NCBI GenBank assembly: GCA_020161815.1
Contig: JAIUOP010000002.1
Location: 124,001 to 188,000 of the forward strand
Direction: 5' to 3'
Length of the DNA stretch: 64,000 bases
Origin: Actinomycetota bacterium
Lineage (GTDB): Bacteria > Actinomycetota > Actinomycetes > Actinomycetales > Dermatophilaceae
The notes under the pieces are model-generated. The model had not been told where the DNA came from. It saw nothing but the letters and a program-made list of their open reading frames with translations, and did not search any database. Made by a program: the position numbers and the translations under genes. Shown one piece after another: positions 37,992-46,039 of the stretch (the stretch's first letter is position 1; each line of letters opens with the position of its first letter).

Positions 37992-39023
37992 GTGGACCTC
38001 ATCGACCGCATGGACGCGACGCAGCGACGCCACGCGGTCCTTGGCTTCCCGATCGCCGTCGGCTACAAGTTCTTCGAGGACGCTGGGATGCACCTGGTCG
38101 CGACGCTCGCCTACTACGCCCTCATCTCCTGCTTCCCGATGGCACTGCTCATGGCGGCACTCGTCGCCGGCATCATGGCGATCTGGCCCGACTCGCGCGC
38201 CTACCTGGCCAACTCACTGCTGGCGAATGTCCCCTTGGTCCGTAGTCAGATCGCGACCACGAGCGGGGTCTACGGCGGCACCCTCGGCGTCCTCGTCGGT
38301 GCACTGGGGTCGCTCTACGGCGGTCTCGGCGTGGCCAACGGCTTCCAGCACGCCATGAACCAGGTGTGGGCGGTCCCCCGCAACGGTCGCCCGAACCCGG
38401 TCATGACGCGGGTGCGGTCGCTCGTCATCCTCGTGCTGGTCCTCTCCTCGGTCGTCGGCTCCAGCGTCATCGCCGGGGTCGGTCCGCAGCCCGGTGACAC
38501 CTCGTCGTTGAGTCCGCACTGGATCTGGCCGGTCCTGATCTTCACGCTGAACGTCGCGCTCATGGTGATCGCCTTCCGCTACGCCACCGGTGGGGGCATC
38601 ACCACCCGCCAGGTTCTGCCGGGCGCGCTCATCGCGGGACTGCTCTGGCCGACCTTCCAGGTCACGGCGATGTCCTCGCTGCGGGATGCCGACACCAGCA
38701 CCGCCAAAGGGGTGGCGACCCTGATCCTCGGCCTCGTCGCCCTCCTCCACCTCGGGGCCCTCGTCGTCGTCCTGTGTGCCGAGCTCAACGTCGTGATCGC
38801 CCGCCGCCTGTGGCCACGCGCGCTGCTCACCCCCTTCACCGACCACGTCGACCTCACCGATGCCGACCAGGCGTCCTATGCCGCGCAGGCACGCTCCCAG
38901 CGCTTCAAGGCCTACCAGGACATCCAGGTCTCCTTCGGACCGCGCCCCAGTCGCGCCCCCCGTCGGTCCGCGCGCGGGCTGCCCGCGGTCGAGGCCGACG
39001 AGCCTGCCTCGCAGCCGCAGTGA
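37992..39023 (+). CDS. YihY/virulence factor BrkB family membrane protein
   Basis: Membrane protein of 343 aa with about six helices, of the YihY/UPF0761 family once annotated as ribonuclease BN. Typical blocks: LVATLAYYALISCFPMALLMA, ANGFQHAMNQVWAVPRNGRPN and LLWPTFQVTA with GALVVVLCAELNVV. The C-terminus is a hydrophilic tail with Arg/Pro. Function is unknown; transport or envelope roles have been suggested. GTG 37992 is chosen, with MDATQRR nine residues in as the alternative. It ends 4 bp from the convergent ssb-like gene. Confidence 0.83.
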   Translation: MDLIDRMDATQRRHAVLGFPIAVGYKFFEDAGMHLVATLAYYALISCFPMALLMAALVAGIMAIWPDSRAYLANSLLANVPLVRSQIATTSGVYGGTLGVLVGALGSLYGGLGVANGFQHAMNQVWAVPRNGRPNPVMTRVRSLVILVLVLSSVVGSSVIAGVGPQPGDTSSLSPHWIWPVLIFTLNVALMVIAFRYATGGGITTRQVLPGALIAGLLWPTFQVTAMSSLRDADTSTAKGVATLILGLVALLHLGALVVVLCAELNVVIARRLWPRALLTPFTDHVDLTDADQASYAAQARSQRFKAYQDIQVSFGPRPSRAPRRSARGLPAVEADEPASQPQ

Positions 39024-39027
39024 CGGA

Positions 39028-39372
39028 TCAGAGGCGACGGAGGGTCTGCACCTCCACTTCGTACCTCGAGCCCAGACCGCCACTCCCGCTGTAGAACCTC
39101 CGGCGGAGCGCTCCCTCGACCACGACCTGCTCCCCCTCGGCCAGCCGACCGAGGGTGCGGCGTGTGGCCGGCGTCCAGCACGACGCATCGATCACGTCGG
39201 GCCGGTTCCGCGCAGGTCCGCGGGAGCGAGAGCCCGGCGGTCGAGGCACGATCACCTGCCACGCCCGGACCCGGTCGCCACTGGGCAGGACCTTCTCCTC
39301 ACCGATCCGGCCCACCCGCCCACTGAGCTCGACCCGATTGACGAACTCCACTGGCCCGTCCACCACGACCAC
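39028..39372 (-). CDS. small single-stranded DNA-binding protein
   Basis: A 114-aa OB-fold SSB-like protein: VNRVELSGRVGRIGEEKVLPSGDRVRAWQVIV, then ASCWTPATRRTLGRLAEGEQVVVEGALRRRFY and RYEVEVQTLRRL. It lacks the acidic C-terminal tail used for protein interactions by the main SSB, so it is a paralogue. Three consecutive GTG candidates lie at 39372, 39366 and 39363, all downstream of GGGAGAGG; the first is listed. It might act in DNA repair or competence, but nothing nearby shows which. Confidence 0.8.
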   Translation of the reverse strand: MVVVDGPVEFVNRVELSGRVGRIGEEKVLPSGDRVRAWQVIVPRPPGSRSRGPARNRPDVIDASCWTPATRRTLGRLAEGEQVVVEGALRRRFYSGSGGLGSRYEVEVQTLRRL

Positions 39373-39434
39373 CCCTCTCCCTGGGTCACACGTCCTCTTC
39401 CGGTCCGCCCAGCGTGCGCCGAGCCGACCCGCGA

Positions 39435-39454
39435 GAGGTGAGCGGACGGCATAC
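39435..39454 (+). repeat. 20-bp dispersed repeat, copy 1
   Basis: GAGGTGAGCGGACGGCATAC occurs here, 62 nt before the SGNH hydrolase gene, and again exactly at 54919-54938. It contains the octamer CGGCATAC (reverse complement GTATGCCG) that recurs through the window. Confidence 0.6.
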
Positions 39455-39516
39455 CTGTGGACGACACACCCACGGCGACGATCGGTGTGGACAACGCCAG
39501 TTGAGAGGATCGGCTC

Positions 39517-40323
39517 ATGGCTGCCCGACGAACCAACGCCCTCGTGGTCGGCGCGCTCGTCCTCCTCCTCGTGGTCGCGGGGTTCCTGCTGCGCCGCTCC
39601 GATGACGTGAGCCCCACTGCCGCCTCGCCCTCCCCCAGCGCGAGCTCCTCCCCCTCCACGACCGGGTCACCCTCGCCGACCGGCTCCACCTCCCCCAGCC
39701 CGTCGCCGTCGGTCACGCCCTCGGCCGCACCGGCGGCCATCTCCTCGGTGGCCTTCATCGGGGACTCGTATGCCGCGGGGACCGGGGCGAGCGAACCGGC
39801 CAAGCGTTGGACCACGCTGGTGTCGAGCGCCAACGGCTGGACCGAGACCAACCTGGGCCATCCCCGCACCGGCTACCTGCGCAGCGGCACCCAGCCACCG
39901 TGCACGGCCCCTGGCAGCTGCCCGCCCTTCACCGACGTTGTTGCGCAAGCGGTGGCCGCGCAGCCACAACTCGTCATCGTCACCGGTGGGGCCAACGACC
40001 TCGCCGAGGACCCGGCCGCGGCCGCAGCGGCAGTGACCAAGACCCTCACCGACCTGCGCACCGGCCTGCCCAACGCCACGATCGTCGTGGTCAACCCGTG
40101 GTGGGACATGCGTGACGCGAACCCCGCACTGGCGACCTACACCGAGACGATCAAGACAGCCGCAGCCGCGATCAACGCGACCTTCGCCGACACCGGCCAG
40201 CCCCTCGTCGGACACGTCGACCTGGTGACCTCCGACGGCCTCAACGCCAACGATGCCGGGCACGCCGCGCTCGCAGCGGCCGTCACCGGCGCCCTGAAGC
40301 TGGCGGGCCTGTCGGTCTCCTGA
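39517..40323 (+). CDS. secreted or membrane-anchored SGNH/GDSL hydrolase
   Basis: A 268-aa esterase-like protein. An N-terminal signal-anchor helix (ALVVGALVLLLVVAGFLL) is followed by a 45-residue Ser/Pro/Thr linker and an SGNH domain: block I AFIGDSYAAGTGA (Ser), block III VTGGANDLAED (Asn) and the catalytic Asp-His pair in SDGLNANDAGHAAL. It likely acts outside the membrane on esters in lipid or glycan. Substrate is unknown. GAGGAT lies 6 nt before the ATG. Confidence 0.85.
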   Translation: MAARRTNALVVGALVLLLVVAGFLLRRSDDVSPTAASPSPSASSSPSTTGSPSPTGSTSPSPSPSVTPSAAPAAISSVAFIGDSYAAGTGASEPAKRWTTLVSSANGWTETNLGHPRTGYLRSGTQPPCTAPGSCPPFTDVVAQAVAAQPQLVIVTGGANDLAEDPAAAAAAVTKTLTDLRTGLPNATIVVVNPWWDMRDANPALATYTETIKTAAAAINATFADTGQPLVGHVDLVTSDGLNANDAGHAALAAAVTGALKLAGLSVS

Positions 40324-40412
40324 GTGAGCCCTCCCCGGCGCCGGTGAACACGCCACCGCCGGCACTCGCGAGTTGACCCGCGAAAGGCGCCGCCTGTGCC
40401 ACGCTGTGCGCC

Positions 40413-41987
40413 ATGACGACGGAGACGGTGGATCGCTGGGCTGACACGAAGCGGTACCACCGCCCCTGGTACTGGTACGACTGGGCCAACTCCGCCTTCG
40501 TCACGACGGTGGGCACCGTCCTCTTCGGGCCGTACCTGACCACCATCGCCAAGAATGCCGCCTGCCCGGACCTCACCGGCGACGAGAAGTGCACCGCGAC
40601 GCTGTATGCCGTGCCCGCTGCGGCCCACCTGCCCGGCTGGGTCTGGGTCCTCTTCCTCGTCGTGACCCTCGCCCTGGCCGCCCTGACCGTGAATGCCTTC
40701 CGGGCCGACACCCGGGCCCAGCGCCCCCCGAGCGCAGCGGCCCGTGGCTTCCTCCTCGGGGCCGGCATCGCACTACTCGCCTTCGTGCTCACCGCTCCCT
40801 TGGACCCGGGCTCGATCGCCTCCTACACCACCACGCTCGCCACCATCGTCTCGGCCGTCATCCTCATGGTCGTGGGTGCGATCGCCGACCGCAGCGAGCG
40901 GCCGGCGCGCCTCCTCGGCCTGTTCGCCTGGGGCGGGTCCCTGGCGGCCTGCCTGCTCTTCTTCCTCGTGGGGACCAACTGGCGCTTCGGCGCAGCGATG
41001 ATGATCCTGGCGACGATCTGCCTGGGTGCCTCGCTCGTGGTCTACGACGCCATCCTCATCCGCATCGCCACCCCGGACGACCGCGACAAGGTCTCCTCGC
41101 GTGGCTGGGCCCTGGGCTACCTCGGTGGTGGCCTGCTGCTCGCGATCAACCTCGTCATCGTCTCCAAGCCGGACCTCATCGGCGTCGACAAGGGCATGGC
41201 CGTGCGGATCAGCATGCTCTCCGCAGGTCTGTGGTGGGCACTGTTCACCCTCATCCCCGTGCTCGGGCTGTGGAAGCTGCGCGGCACGGCCGTCACGGCC
41301 GCAGGTGAGGTCCGACCGCCCGACGCGCCGCGAGCCGGTGCCATCGGCGGGAGCATCGTCCAGCTCCAGCACACCTTCCGGGACCTCAAGAAGTACCCGC
41401 AGACCTTGATGTTCCTGCTCGCCTACCTCTTCTTCAACGACGGCATCCAGACCGTCATCGCCAGCTCGAGCATCTACGGCGCGGAGCAGCTGAAGTTCGC
41501 CCAGGAGCAGCTGATCGCCCTCATCCTGCTCGTCCAGTTCGTGGCCTTCGGTGGTGCGCTCTTCTTCGGCTGGCTCGCCGGACGCTTCGGGGCCTGGCGC
41601 ACCATCCTGTGGAGCCTGGTGGCGTGGAGCGGCATCGTCATCGCGGCCTTCTTCGTGCCGGAGAAGGCCTTCATGCCGTTCGTGGCCCTCGGCGTCCTCA
41701 TCGGGATCGTGCTCGGCGGCTCGCAGGCCCTCTCCCGCAGCCTGTTCAGCCAGCTCGTGCCCCGGGCGCGGGAGGCAGAGTTCTTCGCCTTCTACCAGGC
41801 GATGGAGCGCGGCACGTCCTGGTTCGGGACGTTCGTCTTCGGCCTGGTCCACCAGCTCACGCACAGCTACCGACCGGCCATCGTGGCCCTCATCATCTTC
41901 TTCGCCCTTGGCTGGTACTTCCTCCGCAAGGTCGACGTGCGTCAGGGCATCACCGACGCCGGCAACGCGATGCCGGCCATCGTGTGA
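40413..41987 (+). CDS. MFS transporter, UMF1/Atg22-like
   Basis: A 524-aa transporter with about 12 membrane helices. The signature YWYDWANSAFVTTVGTVLFGPYL at the N-terminus, GWALGYLGGGLLLAINLV, the cytoplasmic TFRDLKKYPQTLMFLLAYLFFNDGIQTV and GGSQALSRSLFSQLVPRAREAEFFAFY mark the UMF1/Atg22-type MFS family. Yeast Atg22 exports amino acids from the vacuole; the bacterial substrates are largely unknown. It is monocistronic and followed by a hairpin. Confidence 0.87.
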   Translation: MTTETVDRWADTKRYHRPWYWYDWANSAFVTTVGTVLFGPYLTTIAKNAACPDLTGDEKCTATLYAVPAAAHLPGWVWVLFLVVTLALAALTVNAFRADTRAQRPPSAAARGFLLGAGIALLAFVLTAPLDPGSIASYTTTLATIVSAVILMVVGAIADRSERPARLLGLFAWGGSLAACLLFFLVGTNWRFGAAMMILATICLGASLVVYDAILIRIATPDDRDKVSSRGWALGYLGGGLLLAINLVIVSKPDLIGVDKGMAVRISMLSAGLWWALFTLIPVLGLWKLRGTAVTAAGEVRPPDAPRAGAIGGSIVQLQHTFRDLKKYPQTLMFLLAYLFFNDGIQTVIASSSIYGAEQLKFAQEQLIALILLVQFVAFGGALFFGWLAGRFGAWRTILWSLVAWSGIVIAAFFVPEKAFMPFVALGVLIGIVLGGSQALSRSLFSQLVPRAREAEFFAFYQAMERGTSWFGTFVFGLVHQLTHSYRPAIVALIIFFALGWYFLRKVDVRQGITDAGNAMPAIV

Positions 41988-42009
41988 GCCACGGCTGAGG
42001 TCCACCTGA

Positions 42010-42035
42010 GCACGCCGCCCGTCGGGGCGGCGTGC
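42010..42035 (+). terminator. hairpin after the MFS transporter gene
   Basis: An 11-bp perfect stem (GCACGCCGCCC with GGGCGGCGTGC) and a 4-nt loop, 22 nt after the stop codon. There is no T tract. Confidence 0.65.
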
Positions 42036-42216
42036 GGATTCGGTGCTGAGGTCTCGATCGTGTCACAATGGAGTATTCGGCCTGCACGAGCCGGTTCCAC
42101 GCGCTAGGGCGCGCACCGGAGCCGGGAACACCACGACTCGGCAGCACGTTGACCTCAAGAACCGATGTGTGTGCACCCCTGCGCGCGCATGTAGCAATGG
42201 ACTGGGAGACCACCCA

Positions 42217-42576
42217 ATGGCAGAGCGCAGCCTTCGCGGGAGCCGTCTCGGCGCCCTCAGCATGGAGACCGACGAGAACGTCGTCCCCTCCGAGCGCCAG
42301 ATCACGACCTACCTGTGCCCCAACGGGCACGTCATCGAGCTGCCCTTCTCGGTCGAGGCGGAGATCCCCCCGACCTGGGAGTGCCGCTGCGGCGCCGATG
42401 CCAAGCTCAAGGACGGCCCGGAGGCCGAGCTCAAGCCGGTCAAGCCCGCCCGCACCCACTGGGACATGCTGCTCGAGCGTCGCTCCATCCCCGAGCTCGA
42501 GGAGCTCCTCGAGGAGCGGCTCGCGCTCTATCGCGAGGCCCGCGGGATCAAGCCGGGCAAGCGGAAGTCCGCCTGA
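42217..42576 (+). CDS. rbpA: RNA polymerase-binding protein RbpA
   Basis: Actinobacterial activator that binds the principal sigma factor and RNA polymerase and stabilises the open complex. 119 aa, with RGSRLGALSMETDENVVPSERQ (basic linker region), a zinc-binding core (YLCPNGHVIELPFSVEAEIPPTWECRCGADA, Cys residues) and the sigma-interacting helix THWDMLLERRSIPELEELLEERL. ATG 42217 has GGGAGA 8 nt upstream. The 229-bp gap upstream holds the MFS terminator and presumably the promoter; I find no clear -10. Confidence 0.96.
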   Translation: MAERSLRGSRLGALSMETDENVVPSERQITTYLCPNGHVIELPFSVEAEIPPTWECRCGADAKLKDGPEAELKPVKPARTHWDMLLERRSIPELEELLEERLALYREARGIKPGKRKSA

Positions 42577-42599
42577 CGCCCACGCCACCACAGGCACAA

Positions 42600-42635
42600 G
42601 GTATGCCGCGCACCCATCCGGGTGCGCGGCATACC
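42600..42635. terminator. bidirectional hairpin terminator built from paired GTATGCCG motifs
   Basis: A perfect 16-bp stem (GGTATGCCGCGCACCC with GGGTGCGCGGCATACC) around the loop ATCC lies between the convergent rbpA and fxsA genes. Each arm contains one copy of the recurring octamer GTATGCCG. It probably ends transcription from both sides. Confidence 0.8.
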
Positions 42636-42639
42636 GCTT

Positions 42640-43125
42640 TCAGTCAACGACTTCGCCCTCGATGACGGTCGGACCGGACCCCGGAGGCCGCGACGGCGGA
42701 GCCGGAGTGCGAAGGAGGCGCTTGGCCACCGCGGCGGCCAGGACACCGCGCGCCAACGGGCGAGTCATCGGCAGGAGGAAGAAGAAGCCCACGAGATCCG
42801 TGACGAAACCCGGTGTGAGCAGCAGGGTGCCCCCGACCAGGATCAACGCCGCATCGGTCAGTTCGTTCGAGGGCATCGAGCCGCTGCGCAGCGCCGAGCT
42901 GAGCGCCGACCAGGCTCGCGACCCTTCCCGTTTGACCAGCCAGGCTCCCAAGGCCGACTCGAGGACGAGCAGGGCAATGGTCGGCCAGGGACCGATCACC
43001 TTCCCCACCCCGATGATGGCCGCCACCTCGACGGTCGGGACGACGAGCAGGGCCAGGGCCAGCCAGCGCAGGCTCCGGGGGCGCCGGCGTGGGCCGGCGG
43101 CATACGGCGTCGCTGCGGGACTCAC
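42640..43125 (-). CDS. fxsA: FxsA family membrane protein
   Basis: A 161-aa membrane protein with three to four hydrophobic helices (RWLALALLVVPTVEVAAIIGVG, TIALLVLESALGAWLVKREG, ALILVGGTLLLTPGFVTDLVGFFFLLP). FxsA in E. coli suppresses F exclusion of phage T7; the general role is unknown. The GTG start overlaps the mannosyltransferase stop as GTGA, so it is the last gene of that transcript. Confidence 0.87.
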   Translation of the reverse strand: MSPAATPYAAGPRRRPRSLRWLALALLVVPTVEVAAIIGVGKVIGPWPTIALLVLESALGAWLVKREGSRAWSALSSALRSGSMPSNELTDAALILVGGTLLLTPGFVTDLVGFFFLLPMTRPLARGVLAAAVAKRLLRTPAPPSRPPGSGPTVIEGEVVD

Positions 43126-43913
43126 AGGCGGTGCCAGGTGGGCTCGCGGCGACGAGCGGACTCGACGAGGCCCTTGGCCTGGGCGGCTCTGTGGCCGACG
43201 CCCCAGCCGGTGATCCGGCGCAGGGACTCGGTCATGATGGCGCGGCTCATCTTTGAGTTCCCGATCTCGCGCTCGACGAAGGTGATCGGGACCTCGACGA
43301 CCCTCAGTCCGGCCCGGACCGCTCGCCAGGTGAGGTCGACCTGGAAGCAGTAGCCCTGCGAGGCCACGTCACCCAGGCCCATCGACCGCAATGCCTCGGT
43401 GCGGTAGAGCCGGAAGCCGGCCGTCGCGTCGTGCACCGGCATCCCGAGCAGCACGCGGGTGTAGATGTTGCCGCCCACGCTGAGCGCCTTGCGGTGCCAG
43501 GGCCAGTTCTCGATCGCTCCGCCGGGGACCCAGCGGGACCCGATGACCACGTCCGCCTCCTCGGCGGCGGCCAGGATCGTCGGCAGGTGCTCGGGTTGGT
43601 GGGAGCCGTCGGCATCCATCTCGATGACGGCGTCGTAGCCCCGCTCGAGGGCCCACCGGAAGCCATCGATGTAGGCCGCCCCCAGGCCGGCCTTGCCCGG
43701 CCGGTGGATGACCATGACCTGAGCATCGGCGGCGGCGAGCTCGTCGGCCACCTGACCGGTGCCGTCCGGGGAGTTGTCGTCGATGACCACCACGTCGAGC
43801 GAGGGCGCCGCCGAGCGCACCCGAGCGATGACACCGGGCAGGTTGTCCCGCTCGTTGTACGTCGGGATGAGGACCGCGACGGTGCGCAGTGCGGACCGGG
43901 AGGGCTCGGGCAC
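43122..43913 (-). CDS. polyprenol-phosphate mannosyltransferase (GT2, Ppm/DPM1-like)
   Basis: Transfers mannose from GDP-mannose to polyprenyl phosphate, the donor for lipoglycan and protein mannosylation. GT2 fold of 263 aa: LIPTYNERDNLPGVI, the nucleotide Asp in VVIDDNSPDGTG, the metal DAD in VIEMDADGSHQPEHLP, and IGSRWVPGG. The C-terminal VPITFVEREIGNSKMSRAIM is typical of DPM1. It sits directly downstream of lnt; in M. tuberculosis the two activities are fused as Ppm1, which supports the call. Confidence 0.92.
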   Translation of the reverse strand: MPEPSRSALRTVAVLIPTYNERDNLPGVIARVRSAAPSLDVVVIDDNSPDGTGQVADELAAADAQVMVIHRPGKAGLGAAYIDGFRWALERGYDAVIEMDADGSHQPEHLPTILAAAEEADVVIGSRWVPGGAIENWPWHRKALSVGGNIYTRVLLGMPVHDATAGFRLYRTEALRSMGLGDVASQGYCFQVDLTWRAVRAGLRVVEVPITFVEREIGNSKMSRAIMTESLRRITGWGVGHRAAQAKGLVESARRREPTWHRL

Positions 43914-43959
43914 GGTGGCTTGTCCTTGGGGATCATGCGGCAGGGTCTTCGGGACCAGA

Positions 43960-45606
43960 CTAATCGCCGCGCCGCACCGTCCGGGCGCCCATCGGTCGCC
44001 AGGCCGCGACCAGGAGCAGGCCGAAGGCGCCGACCAGGATGCGCTCGGGCCAGGGTCCGAGTCGATCGCTCAGGGTCCGCTCGGCGCGGACGGGCACTTT
44101 CGCCCAGGCCTGGGCCGGCTCGAACAGCCCGGACTTGTGGGTCACGGTGCCGTCGGGGGCGATGAAGCCGGAGACGCCGACCGTCGAGACGTGCACGACG
44201 CTGCGGCCGTGCTCGATGGCGCGCAACCGGGAGATCGCGAACTGCTGCTCGGACTCCGCTGACCAGCCGAAGGTGGCGTTGTTGGTCTGCACGACGAGCA
44301 GCTGCGGGCCGCCCGCCCCAGGGTTGAGCACTGAATCCCGCATGAGGCCGTCATAGGCGACCTCGAAGCAGATCGTCGGCAGGGCCCGGTAGCTGCCTTG
44401 GTCAGTCGGGATCTCGAAGGCCCCGATGGTGTCACCAGCGACGAAGTTGCCGGCGAGGTTGGCCGTCGAAGTGATCCGGGCGAAGAACTCGCGGTAGGGG
44501 ATGTACTCGGCGAAGGGCACCGGGTGCAGCTTGGTGTAGCGCTCAGGCTCCCCTCCTCTGGGACGGTAGAGGAGCGAGACGTTGGAGCTGTGCCCGACCG
44601 GCTCGGCGAGGACGGCGCCGACCAGCAGGGGCACCCGCACCGCGTCGACGGCCCGCTGGATCTGCGCCGCAGCGTCGGCGTTGCGGAGCGGGTCGATGTC
44701 GGAGGAGTTCTCCGGCCAGACCACGAGCGAGGTGTCCGTCGGCAGGGTGGCGGCCAGCGTCTCCGTGCCGCTCACGTGGTTGTCGAGTACGGCCCGGCGC
44801 TCGGCGTTGAAGTCGAGTCCGGCCTTGGGGACGTTGCCCTGGACGTACCCCACCGTGGCCGGCGCACCCTCGACCGGGATCGGGATCGCCACGAGCGGCA
44901 GCAGCCCGATCGCCACCGCGACCCCGACGATCAGGAGTTGGGTGCGGTGACGGGGGTCAGGGCCCCGGGATGCGCACCCGACGCGGTGGAGCAGCGCCAG
45001 GGCCGCCGTGCCGATCACCGCGACGACGAAGGTGACGAGCGGCGCGCCGCCCCACGCGGCATACCGCACCAAGGGGCTGTCGGCCTGGCTGAAGGCCAAC
45101 CGGGCCCACGGGAAGCCGCCCCACGGGGTGGTCGAGCGGGCGAGCTCCTGCGCCACCCAGCCCAAGGGCACGAGCCCGTACGCCGCGGCGCGCCTTCCGA
45201 GACAGTCGAAAGTAGACGAGGAGTCGCCTCCGGCCGAGTGATGCGACTCCTCGTCTACTTTCGACTGTCTCGAGGGGGACCGGACGAGGAGCCGGGCGCT
45301 CCCCCAGGCCACGAGGGCGGACATCACGGCGACGTAGAGCGCCTGCAGGGTCGCCAGGGCCAGCCACGGCAGCGCGCCCACGTAGGTGCCGGACCAGGAC
45401 AGGACCGGCACGAAGAAGGCCCAACCGGCCACCATGCCCAGGCCGAAGCCGGAGCGGAAGCCCCTCCCCCAGGTCACCAGCCCCAGGAGCGCCACGCCCA
45501 CCGGCGCAGCCCACCACAGGTTGTGCTCCGGGAAGCTCAGCCACAGCGCGATACCGGCGGCCACAGCGCCACCGGGGCGCACGGCATACCGGATCAGTGG
45601 AGGCAC
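43960..45606 (-). CDS. lnt: apolipoprotein N-acyltransferase, with internal palindromic insertion
   Basis: Adds the third acyl chain to lipoprotein N-termini at the outer face of the membrane. An N-terminal block of several helices is followed by a nitrilase-like domain. Catalytic residues fit: Glu in VVWPENSSDIDP, Lys in YTKLHPVPFAEYIPYREF and Cys in LPTICFEVAYDG (about residue 413). A 73-bp perfect inverted-repeat element is inserted in frame at 45199-45271 (about residues 112-136, SRQSKVDEESHH...), in a region expected to be a loop between helices. The rest looks intact, so the protein may still work. The GTG start has TAACCT 6 nt upstream. Confidence 0.9.
   Translation of the reverse strand: MPPLIRYAVRPGGAVAAGIALWLSFPEHNLWWAAPVGVALLGLVTWGRGFRSGFGLGMVAGWAFFVPVLSWSGTYVGALPWLALATLQALYVAVMSALVAWGSARLLVRSPSRQSKVDEESHHSAGGDSSSTFDCLGRRAAAYGLVPLGWVAQELARSTTPWGGFPWARLAFSQADSPLVRYAAWGGAPLVTFVVAVIGTAALALLHRVGCASRGPDPRHRTQLLIVGVAVAIGLLPLVAIPIPVEGAPATVGYVQGNVPKAGLDFNAERRAVLDNHVSGTETLAATLPTDTSLVVWPENSSDIDPLRNADAAAQIQRAVDAVRVPLLVGAVLAEPVGHSSNVSLLYRPRGGEPERYTKLHPVPFAEYIPYREFFARITSTANLAGNFVAGDTIGAFEIPTDQGSYRALPTICFEVAYDGLMRDSVLNPGAGGPQLLVVQTNNATFGWSAESEQQFAISRLRAIEHGRSVVHVSTVGVSGFIAPDGTVTHKSGLFEPAQAWAKVPVRAERTLSDRLGPWPERILVGAFGLLLVAAWRPMGARTVRRGD
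45199..45271. repeat. 73-bp element with perfect 29-bp inverted repeats inside lnt
   Basis: The left arm 45199-45227 (starts GAGACAGTCGAAAGTAGACG) is the exact reverse complement of the right arm 45243-45271, separated by 15 nt. It could fold as a 29-bp hairpin. No second copy is seen in the window. It reads through in the lnt frame without a stop. Such perfect symmetry suggests a REP- or MITE-like inserted element. Confidence 0.85.
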
Positions 45607-45612
45607 CCGGCA

Positions 45613-45618
45613 AGGTTA
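45613..45618 (-). promoter_or_regulatory. leaderless -10 box (TAACCT) for lnt
   Basis: Minus-strand TAACCT lies 6 nt before the lnt GTG at 45606, so lnt probably has its own promoter although it follows the kal gene closely. Confidence 0.45.
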
Positions 45619-45620
45619 GG

Positions 45621-46037
45621 TCACGTGCGTGCGGGCACCACGACCACGCCGCGGGCGGTGGTGGCCACGATCGGCGGGTCGAGCAGGGACGCCGAGGACT
45701 CGAGCGCGCCGGCGCCTTCGGAGGTGCCGCGCGCCACGACCCGCACCTCGAAGTCCATCTCGCGCGAGCGGGTCCCCGCTCGCACGATCCGGGCCTCGAT
45801 CTCCAGGCAGTCGCCGGCCCGCACCGCGGCCCTGAACTGCACGTCGGAGTAGGACGCGAAGAGCCCCTCGTCGCCGTCGGTGCGGATGCACATCTCGGTG
45901 GCGACATCGCCGAAGGCGGCCAGGGAGTAGGCGCCGTCGACGAGGTTCCCGGCGTAGTGGGCGTGGCTGTAGGGCACATAGCGGCGGTGGGTCACCGTCG
46001 TGCCCACGAGCTGGTCCAGGGGCGGCAGGGCGGTCAT
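45621..46037 (-). CDS. kal: 3-aminobutyryl-CoA ammonia-lyase
   Basis: Hotdog-fold enzyme that removes ammonia from L-3-aminobutyryl-CoA to give crotonyl-CoA, late in lysine fermentation. 138 aa with the family stretch HAHYAGNLVDGAYSLAAFGDVATE, then RTDGDEGLFASYSDVQF and RAGDCLEIEARIVRAGTRSREM. It follows kamE by 2 nt and is the last gene of the kdd-to-kal transcript, which strongly supports the substrate. Start ATG 46037. Confidence 0.88.
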   Translation of the reverse strand: MTALPPLDQLVGTTVTHRRYVPYSHAHYAGNLVDGAYSLAAFGDVATEMCIRTDGDEGLFASYSDVQFRAAVRAGDCLEIEARIVRAGTRSREMDFEVRVVARGTSEGAGALESSASLLDPPIVATTARGVVVVPART

Positions 46038-46039
46038 GG

